From Salibacter halophilus (GTDB lineage: Bacteria > Bacteroidota > Bacteroidia > Flavobacteriales_G > Salibacteraceae), in contig NZ_WACR01000001.1 of assembly GCF_008806325.1 (NCBI RefSeq), forward strand, positions 372,001 to 436,000: a stretch of DNA of 64,000 nt. Direction: 5' to 3'. This document shows positions 18,189 through 27,115 of the stretch, one piece after another; position 1 is the first letter of the stretch, and each line of letters opens with the position of its first letter. The translations under genes were made by a program, and so were the position numbers. The notes beneath the pieces were generated by a model. The model saw only the letters and a program-made list of their open reading frames with translations, was not told where the DNA came from and did not search any database.

Positions 18189-19316
18189 ATGTCGAAAAGA
18201 GACTATTACGAAGTATTAGGTGTTTCAAAAGACGCTTCAGACTCTGAATTGAAGAAGGCTTATCGCAAACTCGCGCTCAAATATCACCCCGATAGAAACC
18301 CGGGTGATGAGGAAGCTGAAAACAAGTTTAAAGAAGCGGCTGAAGCGTACGAAGTACTTGGAAATAAAGAAAAACGACAACGATACGATCAATTTGGTCA
18401 TGCCGGTGTTGGTGGAGCTGCCGGAGGCGGTGGCTTTGGCGGTGGCGGTATGAATATGGACGACATATTCAGCCAGTTTGGTGACATCTTTGGCTCTGCC
18501 TTTGGTGGCGGAGGCGGTGGCTTTGGCGGTGGTGGCGGCCGCGCCAGAGCTCGCAAGGGAAGTAACCTGCGCATCAGGGTACAACTCACGCTCGAAGATA
18601 TTGCTCATGGTGTCAAGAAAAAGATCAAAGTCAAAAAGCTTGTCAACGCTCCGGGCAACTCATACAAAACGTGTCCAACCTGTAATGGATCGGGGCGTGT
18701 GACGCGTGTTACCAATACTTTCCTTGGACAAATGCAAACGGCTTCTACCTGCCCTACTTGTGGCGGACAGGGAAAATCGCTCGACAACAAAGCTTCCGGA
18801 TCTGACCAAAACGGACAGTTGCGCAAAGAAGAGGAGCTCGAGATTGAGATTCCACCGGGAGTTGAAGAAGGAATGCAGCTCACTGTTCGCGGAAAGGGTA
18901 ACGAAGCGCCAATGGATGGAATTCCGGGCGATTTACTCATCGTAATTGAAGAGAAAAAGCACGAACATTTAGAGCGTGAAGGTCAGAACCTTCATTACGA
19001 TCTGTTCCTGAACTTTGCCGATTTGGCTCTTGGCGAAACTGCTGAGATACCGACAGTTGATGGAAAAGCAAAAATCAAAATTGCTGCCGGGACAAATGCC
19101 GGAAGAATCTTGAGGTTAAAAGGAAAAGGGTTACCGAGCGTAAATGCTTACGGAAAAGGTGATTTACTGGTGCACGTTAATGTTTGGACGCCTAAAAACC
19201 TCACATCTGAAGAGAAAAAAATACTCGAAAAACTACGCGAATCGGAGAACTTCAAACCCAACCCAACGGGTAAGGAAAAGAGTTTCTTCGGCAGAATGAA
19301 GGAGTATTTTAACTAG
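18189..19316 (+). CDS. dnaJ: Chaperone DnaJ with only one zinc centre
   Basis: A 375-residue DnaJ (Hsp40) that delivers clients to DnaK. The J domain has HPD at residues 33-35, followed by a Gly/Phe-rich region (about 75-120). A canonical DnaJ has four CxxCxGxG repeats. Only two are present: CPTCNGSG (162-169) and CPTCGGQG (188-195), which are repeats 2 and 3 and form zinc centre II. Repeat 1 is replaced by [10 protein letters not shown] and repeat 4 by [11 protein letters not shown]. The C-terminal substrate domains are intact. Two exact copies of the repeated word lie in it (18798, 18981), the first within the lost repeat 4. Confidence 0.95.
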   Translation: MSKRDYYEVLGVSKDASDSELKKAYRKLALKYHPDRNPGDEEAENKFKEAAEAYEVLGNKEKRQRYDQFGHAGVGGAAGGGGFGGGGMNMDDIFSQFGDIFGSAFGGGGGGFGGGGGRARARKGSNLRIRVQLTLEDIAHGVKKKIKVKKLVNAPGNSYKTCPTCNGSGRVTRVTNTFLGQMQTASTCPTCGGQGKSLDNKASGSDQNGQLRKEEELEIEIPPGVEEGMQLTVRGKGNEAPMDGIPGDLLIVIEEKKHEHLEREGQNLHYDLFLNFADLALGETAEIPTVDGKAKIKIAAGTNAGRILRLKGKGLPSVNAYGKGDLLVHVNVWTPKNLTSEEKKILEKLRESENFKPNPTGKEKSFFGRMKEYFN

Positions 19317-19346
19317 GCATTATTCCACTCGTCAATTTTTTGACTT

Positions 19347-19513
19347 AGAACTTGTTTAATGTTGTAGAAAAATTTCGAGCGTAAAGGCTTGTGTTTGCTG
19401 ACGAATCTCCATTTTTCTTGCATAGCCGGAGTGCTACGTAAGAAAAATTAGATGAAGTTCAGCGGACGCAATGTTTTGCGCGCAGTTTTTTATACCAACT
19501 ATAAACAAGTTCT
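19347..19513. repeat. 167-bp nested inverted repeat, MITE-like or structured RNA
   Basis: The two halves of this interval are complementary along almost their whole length. The perfect 12-bp ends are AGAACTTGTTTA (19347-19358) and TAAACAAGTTCT (19502-19513). Inner matched blocks include GCTGA (19397-19401) with TCAGC (19459-19463), TTTTTCTT (19412-19419) with AAGAAAAA (19440-19447), and TAGC (19423-19426) with GCTA (19433-19436). The loop is CGGAGT. Most near-matches in the arms are G-U pairs if transcribed rightward. It has no open frame. It fills most of the gap between dnaJ and the ABC gene. Confidence 0.65.
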
Positions 19514-19535
19514 TTAGAAATATGTACTTAATTTT

Positions 19536-19563
19536 AGCCGCACAATTAAAGTGCGGCTTTTTT
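19536..19563 (+). terminator. Terminator-shaped hairpin abutting the ABC ATPase start
   Basis: AGCCGCAC (19536-19543) pairs perfectly with GTGCGGCT (19551-19558), with a 7-base loop and a run of six T that ends at the ATG (19564). It may terminate transcripts from dnaJ or act as an attenuator for the ABC operon. Confidence 0.75.
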
Positions 19564-20517
19564 ATGGATACACTTTTAGATGTCAAATCAGTAAGTAAGT
19601 GGTATGTCAACTACAAAGCGTTGAACAACGTATCACTTCAGGTTCCCAAAGGCAGTATTTTCGGTTTGTTGGGTCCAAACGGAGCGGGAAAAACCACGCT
19701 CATCAGAATTATCAATCAGATCACAGCTCCCGATGAAGGCGAAATCCTCTTCAATGGTGAATCGCTAAAGCAAAAGCACATTGCGCAAATTGGGTACTTA
19801 CCTGAGGAACGCGGACTCTACAGCAAAATGAAGGTGGGTGAACAAGCACTTTACCTCGCCCAGCTGAAAGGGATGCCCAAAGCTGAAGCGATGGAAAAGC
19901 TGAAAAAGTGGTTCATCAAATTCGGTATTGAGGAATGGTGGAACAAAAAAATTGAGGAGTTATCAAAAGGGATGGCTCAAAAAATCCAGTTCGTGGTAAC
20001 AGTTGTCCATGAACCGGAACTACTCATTTTAGACGAACCATTCTCAGGTTTTGACCCCATCAATACCAACCTCATCAAAGATGAAATCATGAAGCTGCGC
20101 GATAATGGAACAACCGTTATTTTCTCAACTCACAATATGGGTTCAGTAGAAGAAATTTGTGACCGAATTGCATTGATCAATAAATCAGAAAAGATCCTTG
20201 AAGGTCCGGTTGCTGATATCAAAGAGCAACACAAGCCGCACATTTTCAAGCTTACGTTCAAAGGCAATATGATCAAATTCACCAATGCATTGTGGACCGG
20301 CTTTGAGCTTGTCGATCACAAAGAGATTGGCGAAAACACCTTTGAAGCGAAAGTTAAAATCAAAGAAAACAGTACTCCTAACGACTTATTAGGTGCACTC
20401 ATTCCAAATGTGGAAATCCACTCGATGAATGAAATTATGCCAACGATGAACGAAATATTCATCCAACAGGTAACGGGAAAGAACGAAAATGTTGAACTCG
20501 AAAACGAGGAGGCTTAA
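19564..20517 (+). CDS. ABC transporter ATP-binding protein (NatA-like)
   Basis: A 317-residue ATPase of an ABC-2 type exporter. Walker A is GPNGAGKTT, the signature is LSKGMAQK, Walker B is LLILDEPF and the switch histidine is in STHNMGS. An open frame extends to 19471, but those codons run through the terminator hairpin and are not conserved, so MDTLLDVKSVSKWY at 19564 is chosen. About 80 extra C-terminal residues follow the ABC core, typical of the DUF4162-type tail. The partner permease starts 2 bp after its stop. The substrate is unknown; NatAB systems export sodium, but that is not shown here. Confidence 0.93.
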   Translation: MDTLLDVKSVSKWYVNYKALNNVSLQVPKGSIFGLLGPNGAGKTTLIRIINQITAPDEGEILFNGESLKQKHIAQIGYLPEERGLYSKMKVGEQALYLAQLKGMPKAEAMEKLKKWFIKFGIEEWWNKKIEELSKGMAQKIQFVVTVVHEPELLILDEPFSGFDPINTNLIKDEIMKLRDNGTTVIFSTHNMGSVEEICDRIALINKSEKILEGPVADIKEQHKPHIFKLTFKGNMIKFTNALWTGFELVDHKEIGENTFEAKVKIKENSTPNDLLGALIPNVEIHSMNEIMPTMNEIFIQQVTGKNENVELENEEA

Positions 20518-20519
20518 CC

Positions 20520-21860
20520 ATGGGAAAAATCGGATTGATCATACAGAGAGAATACCTCACTCGCGTTAAGAAAAAGTCGTTCTTGTTGATGACCATCCTC
20601 GGGCCACTCTTACTTGCCGGAGTTGTGGCTTTAGTAGCCTATCTCGGCTTTCAGGATGACAAAGAATACGATATTCTCGTGGTAGATGATTCTGGCGGAG
20701 CATTCAAGAGCATGGAAAATGGTGAAAACTTCACTTTTCATTATATTGACGGACTCGGAATTGAAGAAGCCAAGGATTCTTTCAAAGATTCAGAATACAG
20801 CGTTATTCTCCACTTACCTGACGGAATTCTCGCTCAAAAAAGACCTATCCTCTACTTCAAGGAACAGCCGAGCATGTCGGTGGAGAAAAGTATTGAGGCA
20901 CGGATTGAAAATCTCGTAGAACGCGAAAAACTCAAGCTCTACGACATCAGCTATGCCGATTACAAACGAATCAAAACTGAGTTCAGCCTCACCATGATCA
21001 AATTCACCGAATCCGGTGAGGAAGAAACAGTAACCCGCGAAAAAGCACTCGTTGGTTTCTTCTTTGGTTTAGCTGTTTACCTTTTCATTTTCCTCTACGG
21101 AGTACAGGTGATGCGCGGTGTCATTGAAGAAAAAAATAACCGCATCGTGGAAGTGATTATTTCATCTGTGAAGCCGTTCCAGTTGATGATGGGAAAAATT
21201 GTGGGAATCGCACTTGTGGGGCTCACACAATTTGTACTGTGGATTGTGTTATCCTTTACTTTCATCACAGTTACGCAGCAAGTACTCTTCCAGGATAAAA
21301 TGGAATCGCTCGCACAACAGCAGGTCCAAAAATCAACAGAACTATCAAAACAAACCGCTCCTAAACAAATTCAGGCTGATGTAGATTTTTCGGATCTGAC
21401 CAATCCTAACCACATCGTGAACCGCATCAACTGGCCGCTCATGTTGAGCCTATTCCTCTTCTACTTTATTGGCGGTTATTTGTTGTACAGCGCCTTGTTT
21501 GCAGCAATTGGCTCGGCAGTGGATAACGACACCGATACGCAGCAATTTATGCTTCCCGTCACAGCTCCGCTCATCGTGGCTTATTTCATTGCCTTTACGC
21601 TAATGGAAAACCCTGAGAGTGATGCGGCATTTTGGGCTTCGCTGATTCCGTTCACTTCGCCCATCATCATGATTGAACGCGTGGCAATTGGCCTTTCACC
21701 AAACGAATACTGGGAACTGGGACTGTCGATGGTATTGCTCGTATTGGGCTTCATTTTCACGACCTGGCTGGCCGGTAAAATCTATCGCACAGGCGTTCTC
21801 ATGTACGGTAAAAAAGTGAATTACAAAGAACTGTGGAAATGGATCCGTTACCATGATTGA
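20520..21860 (+). CDS. ABC-2 type transporter permease (NatB-like)
   Basis: A 446-residue inner-membrane permease that pairs with the upstream ATPase. One membrane helix lies near the N-terminus (LLMTILGPLLLAGVVALVAY). A large extracytoplasmic domain of about 130 residues follows, then a cluster of five or six helices from about residue 175 to the end. The conserved cytoplasmic motif RGVIEEKNNRIVEVIISSVKP is present. This is the layout of the ABC2_membrane_3 family. Its last 8 bases overlap the start of the phosphatase gene, which suggests co-translation. Confidence 0.92.
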   Translation: MGKIGLIIQREYLTRVKKKSFLLMTILGPLLLAGVVALVAYLGFQDDKEYDILVVDDSGGAFKSMENGENFTFHYIDGLGIEEAKDSFKDSEYSVILHLPDGILAQKRPILYFKEQPSMSVEKSIEARIENLVEREKLKLYDISYADYKRIKTEFSLTMIKFTESGEEETVTREKALVGFFFGLAVYLFIFLYGVQVMRGVIEEKNNRIVEVIISSVKPFQLMMGKIVGIALVGLTQFVLWIVLSFTFITVTQQVLFQDKMESLAQQQVQKSTELSKQTAPKQIQADVDFSDLTNPNHIVNRINWPLMLSLFLFYFIGGYLLYSALFAAIGSAVDNDTDTQQFMLPVTAPLIVAYFIAFTLMENPESDAAFWASLIPFTSPIIMIERVAIGLSPNEYWELGLSMVLLVLGFIFTTWLAGKIYRTGVLMYGKKVNYKELWKWIRYHD

Positions 21861-22788
21861 TCTCACGGCTATCATAGACATGGGCTCAAACACATTCAAC
21901 CTGTTGGTTGTGAGGGAAAATGAGGACGGTTCTCCGCTCTATGTTTACAAGACAAAAAAGCCCGTAAAGTTAGGACAGGGAGGTATCGGTCAGAACCGAA
22001 TCGCTGATGACGCCATCGAGCGTGCTCACGAGGCAATAGAGAGTTTTGTCTCCGTAGCAAAAGGCTACGAATGCATTACCATAAAAGCATTTGCCACATC
22101 GGCTATTCGCAGTGCCGAGAATGGATCATCTGTCATCGATCAACTGAGTAAAGAGTACGATCTCGATATTGAAGTCATTGACGGATTGAGAGAAGCACAA
22201 CTCATTTACAAGGGAGCGCGAGCAGCAGTTGAGCTGACAGAAAAACCGGCTCTGATCATGGACATTGGCGGAGGTAGTGTGGAGTTCATTCTCGCTAACA
22301 ATAAAACCGTTTTTTGGCAAAACAGCTACGATTTGGGAATTACCAGATTGCGCGAAAAATTCAATATCCCTGATAAAATCGAAAAAATCGATCGGGAAAA
22401 CCTGGAGTTCTTCCTCGATCAAACCACTACCGAGCTGTTTGAATCGCTGGCACAATATCCGGCCGATTCGCTCATCGGGGCGAGTGGTTCGTTCGAAGCT
22501 TTCGCCAAAATGATTGAAGCGCAAAAGGAAAACACTTTTGACGAAAAAGCTTCATCTTACAAATACGGAGACGAGTTTCAGCCCCTCATCGATGCGCTTA
22601 TCGGCTCTGACCGTGAAAAACGAGAAACATGGCCCGGGCTGGAAGAAATGCGAATCGACACGATTCATATTGCTGCTTATTTGGTACGGTATTTATTGGA
22701 TAAAAAGACATTTGAACACCACTGGCTCTCGCAGTTTGCACTGAAAGAGGGCGCGTGGTTTGAAATAAAAGAACAACAACATGGCTGA
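21853..22788 (+). CDS. Exopolyphosphatase / guanosine pentaphosphatase family (Ppx/GppA)
   Basis: A 311-residue member of the ASKHA phosphatase family, which hydrolyses polyphosphate or pppGpp. The phosphate-binding loops are visible as IDMGSNTFNLLV near residue 10 and LIMDIGGGSVEFIL near residue 136. It is the short two-domain form without the C-terminal HD-like domain of E. coli Ppx. Both flanking genes overlap it by 8 bp, so it forms a tight unit with the transporter and the response regulator. Whether it acts on polyphosphate or on pppGpp cannot be decided from sequence. Confidence 0.9.
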   Translation: MIDLTAIIDMGSNTFNLLVVRENEDGSPLYVYKTKKPVKLGQGGIGQNRIADDAIERAHEAIESFVSVAKGYECITIKAFATSAIRSAENGSSVIDQLSKEYDLDIEVIDGLREAQLIYKGARAAVELTEKPALIMDIGGGSVEFILANNKTVFWQNSYDLGITRLREKFNIPDKIEKIDRENLEFFLDQTTTELFESLAQYPADSLIGASGSFEAFAKMIEAQKENTFDEKASSYKYGDEFQPLIDALIGSDREKRETWPGLEEMRIDTIHIAAYLVRYLLDKKTFEHHWLSQFALKEGAWFEIKEQQHG

Positions 22789-23938
22789 GATTTTAGTAGT
22801 TGATGACGAACGGAGTATCCGCAATACGTTGCGCGAGATTTTGGAATATGAAAAGTTCAAGGTTGAAGAGGCTGAGGACGGACAAAAAGCGCTCAACATT
22901 CTCAAGAAAAAGAGCTTTGACCTGATGCTTTGTGACATCAAAATGCCCAAAACGGACGGAATGGATCTCCTCGAGCTTTCGATGAAAATCCACCCCGATA
23001 TGCCGGTTGTGATGATCTCGGGCCACGGAAACATCGAAACAGCAGTTGACGCGATCAAAGCCGGAGCTTACGATTTCATCGAAAAACCGATCGACCTCAA
23101 CCGTTTGTTGGTAACTGTGCGCAATGCACTGGATAAGAGTAGCCTAGTCGAAGAAACAAAAACACTTCGCAAGAAAATATCGGGTAAGAAAGGATCTGAC
23201 ATAATTGGAGAATCAAAAGCGATCAATGAAGTAAAGGAAATGATCGAAAAGGTTGCTCCAACTGATGCTCGTGTTCTCATCACCGGCCCAAACGGAACGG
23301 GGAAAGAGCTCGTTGCACGCCAGCTTCACGCTCACAGCGAGAGAAGTAAAAAACCGTTTGTTGAAGTCAACTGTGCTGCTATCCCGTCAGAACTCATCGA
23401 GAGCGAACTCTTCGGTCATGAAAAAGGTGCGTTTACCTCAGCCGTGAAGCAGCGCAAAGGAAAGTTTGAACAGGCAGAGGGCGGCACACTATTCCTCGAT
23501 GAAATTGGAGATATGAGCCTGAAAGCACAGGCTAAGGTGTTGAGAGCTTTGCAGGAAAGTAAGATCAACCGTGTTGGTGGCGATAAAGACATCAATGTTG
23601 ATGTGCGCGTTATTGCTGCAACGAATAAAAACCTCAAAGAAGAAATCGAGGAGAAAAATTTTAGGGAAGACCTTTACCACAGATTGAGCGTTATTTTAAT
23701 TGAAGTTCCTGCTCTAAACGATAGAAAAGAAGATATTCCGCTCCTCACCGATCACTTTTTGGATAGTATTTGCAAAGAGCAAGGCATCGCTAAAAAATCG
23801 ATGGATAAAAAAGCACTTGACGAACTCCAAAAGCACGACTTTTCAGGAAACATTCGCGAACTTCGCAACATTATTGAGCGACTCGTCATTCTTTCAGGCA
23901 AGTCAATTACTGCGAGTGATGTGAAGAAGTATTGTTAA
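22781..23938 (+). CDS. Sigma-54 response regulator lacking the C-terminal HTH
   Basis: A 385-residue NtrC-family protein. Residues 1-120 are a receiver domain with the acidic pair Asp8-Asp9 and phosphoacceptor Asp52 (MLCDIKMP). The AAA+ domain has Walker A GPNGTGKE (169-176) and Walker B GGTLFLDEIGDM. The sigma-54 contact loop reads GAFTSA (216-221) in place of GAFTGA. The protein ends ITASDVKKYC directly after the AAA+ lid, so the usual Fis-type DNA-binding helices are missing. It may activate from solution or through a partner. No histidine kinase lies nearby. Its stop overlaps the convergent DUF5723 gene by 4 bp. Confidence 0.93.
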   Translation: MAEILVVDDERSIRNTLREILEYEKFKVEEAEDGQKALNILKKKSFDLMLCDIKMPKTDGMDLLELSMKIHPDMPVVMISGHGNIETAVDAIKAGAYDFIEKPIDLNRLLVTVRNALDKSSLVEETKTLRKKISGKKGSDIIGESKAINEVKEMIEKVAPTDARVLITGPNGTGKELVARQLHAHSERSKKPFVEVNCAAIPSELIESELFGHEKGAFTSAVKQRKGKFEQAEGGTLFLDEIGDMSLKAQAKVLRALQESKINRVGGDKDINVDVRVIAATNKNLKEEIEEKNFREDLYHRLSVILIEVPALNDRKEDIPLLTDHFLDSICKEQGIAKKSMDKKALDELQKHDFSGNIRELRNIIERLVILSGKSITASDVKKYC

Positions 23939-25413
23939 TCCAAATACCTTTTTTGCTTCTTTCTTTTCTCGCGGCCCAGCTTGGGGAATAAATTCAACGG
24001 ATTTACGCAACGGAGAAAACTCCAGTCTGGTTGTGGGCGCTTGTAGCCTCGTTTACAATCAAGGCTTGTAAAAATAGCGTGCTTCAGGTGAACATATCCT
24101 CCAAAATGGTAAATGTCCTGTCCGGTCAAAACGGGGAGAAGATTTGAAACACCCAGGCTCAACGACCAAAAGCGCAAACCAAAACCTAAATTAGCCGCTC
24201 CTTTTTGGTTGATGGAAAACGGAAGTGAAAACTCAAACCTTTTCTTTTCAATCCGCGGAGTAAAGGCTATCCAGCTCATGCGTTGAACCCCAACCATGTT
24301 TGATTTTGGAATTCCGATCATCCCACTAACATTCAAAAAGATGTTTTTTCGAAATGTATTGTAGTCGAACTGTGCTGAAATAGCCATTGGCAACCATGCT
24401 CTCACACTGTTTGACGAATTGGAAAACTGACCGTCAAAACGAGTTTCAAAGCCGTTGCGGATTTTTTGTAGATCATTGTTGACAAAAGCCATCCGCCTGT
24501 CCCAGGTCGAAGAGCCGTTTTCAATTTCCCTAACTTGCGTTTCATTGGTGTAGTTGACATAACCTACATCCAGCAAACTCACACCAAAGCGGTAATGATA
24601 ATCGATATGATCACAATTAGCATCCAGAGAGTGCGGAACATAGCGTTCAATCCCTTTCATCATCTTTTTGAACGTTACACCAATATCACCACTCACACCC
24701 CAACCGTTGAAAATATTGAGTGGTGAGGTTGAGTATTGTCCGGTCATGTTGGAAACCTGAAAAGTAGTATCGTTCGGAACCGAGTAATCGAACTGCTGGA
24801 TTTTAAAGCTGGTTTGGTTGATGCCCCGCAAAATTTTGACTGTCCCGCCAAGTGTCCACATGTTGTTATTCCGTCTCCTAATTATTCCACTCCCATTAAA
24901 ACCCAGTTCCATCCAGCTCATTCCATTCACGCGAAAGTTACCGGATGAGAAAGATTGCCCAACATGATCATCAACTTTCCAGTCGTACCAGTAATTATCA
25001 GCCATATCAACCGGAACGTCACGAGCACTTCCAAACACACGCACTGCAGAGTTTATTCCAATAGACCAATTCCCTGAAACGAGTGAAAATCCCGGCCCTG
25101 TTAGTCGTGCTTCGCCATTTGCCCAAACGGGTGATTCAGAGCCGGTACTAAAATCAGGATTGAATTTAAACTTGTACAGATTAAAATTCTCTTTTGAGAA
25201 AAAACCGTAGTTGTTTGTGAAATGACCGAAACCACCACCAAAATGCATATCGAGCCAGGGTTTAGCATCTGCACTGAAAGAAGGATTCAGCCTCACTCCT
25301 TCAGTCACGTTCGCGTTGCCCTGCGCAAGTCCGATCTGCTCCTGGGCTCTGACCGTGAAAAAACTCAGGGTCATGAGGATGATAAAAAATGGGGTTAAGA
25401 ACTTGAGGTGCAT
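23935..25413 (-). CDS. DUF5723 family outer-membrane beta-barrel protein
   Basis: A 492-residue exported protein with a cleavable signal peptide (FFIILMTLSFFTVRAQ). The segments GNANVTEGVRLNPSFSADAKPW and many alternating aromatic strands (WMELGFNGSG, FGLRFWSLSLGVSNLLP) fit a Bacteroidota beta-barrel of the DUF5723 family. Its function is unknown. It ends in a basic tail (KLGREKRKKQKRYLD). It is transcribed alone, divergently from the paa genes. One copy of the repeated word (25345-25354) falls exactly at the signal peptide cleavage region, read as Val-Arg-Ala. Confidence 0.75.
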   Translation of the reverse strand: MHLKFLTPFFIILMTLSFFTVRAQEQIGLAQGNANVTEGVRLNPSFSADAKPWLDMHFGGGFGHFTNNYGFFSKENFNLYKFKFNPDFSTGSESPVWANGEARLTGPGFSLVSGNWSIGINSAVRVFGSARDVPVDMADNYWYDWKVDDHVGQSFSSGNFRVNGMSWMELGFNGSGIIRRRNNNMWTLGGTVKILRGINQTSFKIQQFDYSVPNDTTFQVSNMTGQYSTSPLNIFNGWGVSGDIGVTFKKMMKGIERYVPHSLDANCDHIDYHYRFGVSLLDVGYVNYTNETQVREIENGSSTWDRRMAFVNNDLQKIRNGFETRFDGQFSNSSNSVRAWLPMAISAQFDYNTFRKNIFLNVSGMIGIPKSNMVGVQRMSWIAFTPRIEKKRFEFSLPFSINQKGAANLGFGLRFWSLSLGVSNLLPVLTGQDIYHFGGYVHLKHAIFTSLDCKRGYKRPQPDWSFLRCVNPLNLFPKLGREKRKKQKRYLD

Positions 25414-25444
25414 TAATTCTATGTTTACATTTTTTCGCTATTTA

Positions 25445-25452
25445 TACCTTTG
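25445..25452 (+). promoter_or_regulatory. Promoter -7 element of the paaI operon
   Basis: TACCTTTG fits TAnnTTTG and ends 19 bases before the paaI ATG. It lies in the 58-bp gap shared with the divergent DUF5723 gene. No clear -33 TTG is seen. Confidence 0.5.
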
Positions 25453-25471
25453 ACCGCTCAAAAGTTACGAA

Positions 25472-25897
25472 ATGGAAAGCCTTCAACCAATCGATATTTT
25501 TCACCTAATGTACGATAATGATCCATTCAGCAAGTGGATGGACATGAAACTATCGCACATCGAAAAAGGTTCATGTACGCTCGAAATGACCGTGAAAGAA
25601 CCCATGTTAAACGGCTTTTCTATCGCTCACGGTGGCATCTCCTACTCACTGGCCGATAGTGCTCTCGCATTTGCAGCCAACTCTCGCGGTCCGCAGTGTG
25701 TGAGCATTGAAACATCCATTTCGCATCTCGCGCCCACTGCTAAAGGTGATCAACTAAAAGCTGTGGCAAAGGAAAAACATCGCGGCAAAAAAACCGCAAT
25801 CTACGAAGTCACAATCACCAATCAACACAACAAAACTGTAGCTTTGTTCAAAGGAACAGTCTACATCACATCTAAGAACTGGAATAACATCAAATAA
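25472..25897 (+). CDS. paaI: Hydroxyphenylacetyl-CoA thioesterase PaaI
   Basis: A 141-residue hotdog-fold thioesterase. The motif NGFSIAHGGISYSLADSALAFAANSRG contains the HGG and the catalytic Asp of PaaI-type enzymes. In the phenylacetate pathway PaaI hydrolyses CoA esters that would otherwise trap CoA. It lies 1 bp before the thiolase gene, which supports the assignment. Confidence 0.9.
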   Translation: MESLQPIDIFHLMYDNDPFSKWMDMKLSHIEKGSCTLEMTVKEPMLNGFSIAHGGISYSLADSALAFAANSRGPQCVSIETSISHLAPTAKGDQLKAVAKEKHRGKKTAIYEVTITNQHNKTVALFKGTVYITSKNWNNIK

Positions 25898-25898
25898 A

Positions 25899-27113
25899 AT
25901 GAGTAAAGAAGCTTATATAGTTGACGGAATACGAACAGGAATAGGAAATTTCACAGGAACTCTCTCTCCGGTCAGAGCCGATGACCTCGGAGCGCACGTC
26001 ATCAAAGCCTTGATGGATCGCCATCCCGATTTAGACAAGGAAGCGATAGATGACGTGATCATGGGTTGTGCCAATCAGGCCGGTGAAGACAACCGAAACG
26101 TTGCGCGTATGTCATTGCTCCTTGCCGGATTGCCTTTTACCGTTCCGGGAGAAACTGTAAACAGGTTGTGTTCTTCAGGCATGAGCGCTGCTATTCACGC
26201 TTACCGAGCGATTAGAAACGGTGACGGTCACCTTTTTATCTCAGGTGGTGTTGAACACATGACACGCGGACCATGGGTTATTTCTAAAGTGAGCAAGCCT
26301 TACGGCCGCGATGCACAGATGCACGACTCAAGCTTCGGCTGGCGTTTCATCAACCCTAAAATGGAAGAGCTCTACGGAACTGAAGGAATGGGAATGACGG
26401 CTGAAAACCTCGCTCAGAAATACAATATCAATCGCGAAGATCAGGACAAATTTGCTTACTGGTCGCAAATGAAAGCGACAAAAGCACAGGAAAACGGACG
26501 TTTGAGTGAAGAGATTATTCCGGTTGAAATTCCACAGCGCAAAAAAGATCCAATTATTTTCAAGCACGATGAGTTTGTCAAGCCAAAATCGAGCATGGAG
26601 ATCCTTGGCAAGTTACGTCCTGCTTTCCGCAAAGACGGAACAGTGACTGCCGGAAATGCATCGGGATTAAATGACGGAGCTGGCACACTACTTATCGCAT
26701 CAGAAGACGGATTGAAACAACACAACTTAAAACCGATGGCTCGCATTGTATCATCAGGTGTTGCGGGTGTTGAGCCGCGTATTATGGGAATTGGTCCGGT
26801 TTACGCAACGGAAAAAGCGTTGAAAAAAGCCGGCTTGACCATGGACGACATGGATATCATTGAACTCAACGAAGCATTTGCTGCTCAGTCACTGGCCTGT
26901 ACCCGCAAATGGGGAATTGCTGATGACGATGAGCGCCTCAACCCAAATGGTGGAGCAATCGCAATTGGTCACCCATTGGGAATGTCTGGTCAGCGATTGT
27001 TGCAAACTGCTGCGATCGAACTCAATAAAACGGGTAAAAAATATGCTCTTTGTACGATGTGTGTAGGTGTTGGACAAGGATACGCTACCATTATTGAAAA
27101 TGTAAATGCATAG
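25899..27113 (+). CDS. paaJ: Acetyl-CoA acyltransferase (PaaJ/PcaF-type thiolase)
   Basis: A 404-residue degradative thiolase. The acyl-accepting Cys is in [10 protein letters not shown] near residue 90. The second half has [10 protein letters not shown], the histidine motif [17 protein letters not shown] and the C-terminal catalytic Cys in [10 protein letters not shown]. PaaJ/PcaF cleave 3-oxoadipyl-CoA or 3-oxo-5,6-dehydrosuberyl-CoA to acetyl-CoA and a shorter acyl-CoA. The position between paaI and paaY favours the phenylacetate role. A general fatty-acid thiolase is the alternative. Confidence 0.88.
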   Translation: MSKEAYIVDGIRTGIGNFTGTLSPVRADDLGAHVIKALMDRHPDLDKEAIDDVIMGCANQAGEDNRNVARMSLLLAGLPFTVPGETVNRLCSSGMSAAIHAYRAIRNGDGHLFISGGVEHMTRGPWVISKVSKPYGRDAQMHDSSFGWRFINPKMEELYGTEGMGMTAENLAQKYNINREDQDKFAYWSQMKATKAQENGRLSEEIIPVEIPQRKKDPIIFKHDEFVKPKSSMEILGKLRPAFRKDGTVTAGNASGLNDGAGTLLIASEDGLKQHNLKPMARIVSSGVAGVEPRIMGIGPVYATEKALKKAGLTMDDMDIIELNEAFAAQSLACTRKWGIADDDERLNPNGGAIAIGHPLGMSGQRLLQTAAIELNKTGKKYALCTMCVGVGQGYATIIENVNA

Positions 27114-27115
27114 AG

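Noticed and set aside
18398-18589. Minus-strand open frame coding for a proline-rich protein
   Set aside because: It is the antisense of the Gly-rich linker of dnaJ and has no start context or family.
19471-19563. Extended N-terminus of the ABC ATPase
   Set aside because: The extension reads through the inverted-repeat element and the terminator hairpin; the family start is MDTLLDVKSVSKWY.
20047-20056. GGTTTTGACC and other one-mismatch forms of the repeated word (for example 12506, 16897, 16945, 17853, 22248, 23192, 28492, 30134, 36862, 40284, 42406, 47172, 51051, 52134, 59096, 59669)
   Set aside because: About this number of single-mismatch hits is expected by chance, so they are not counted as copies. 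Some may be decayed copies, but I cannot show it.
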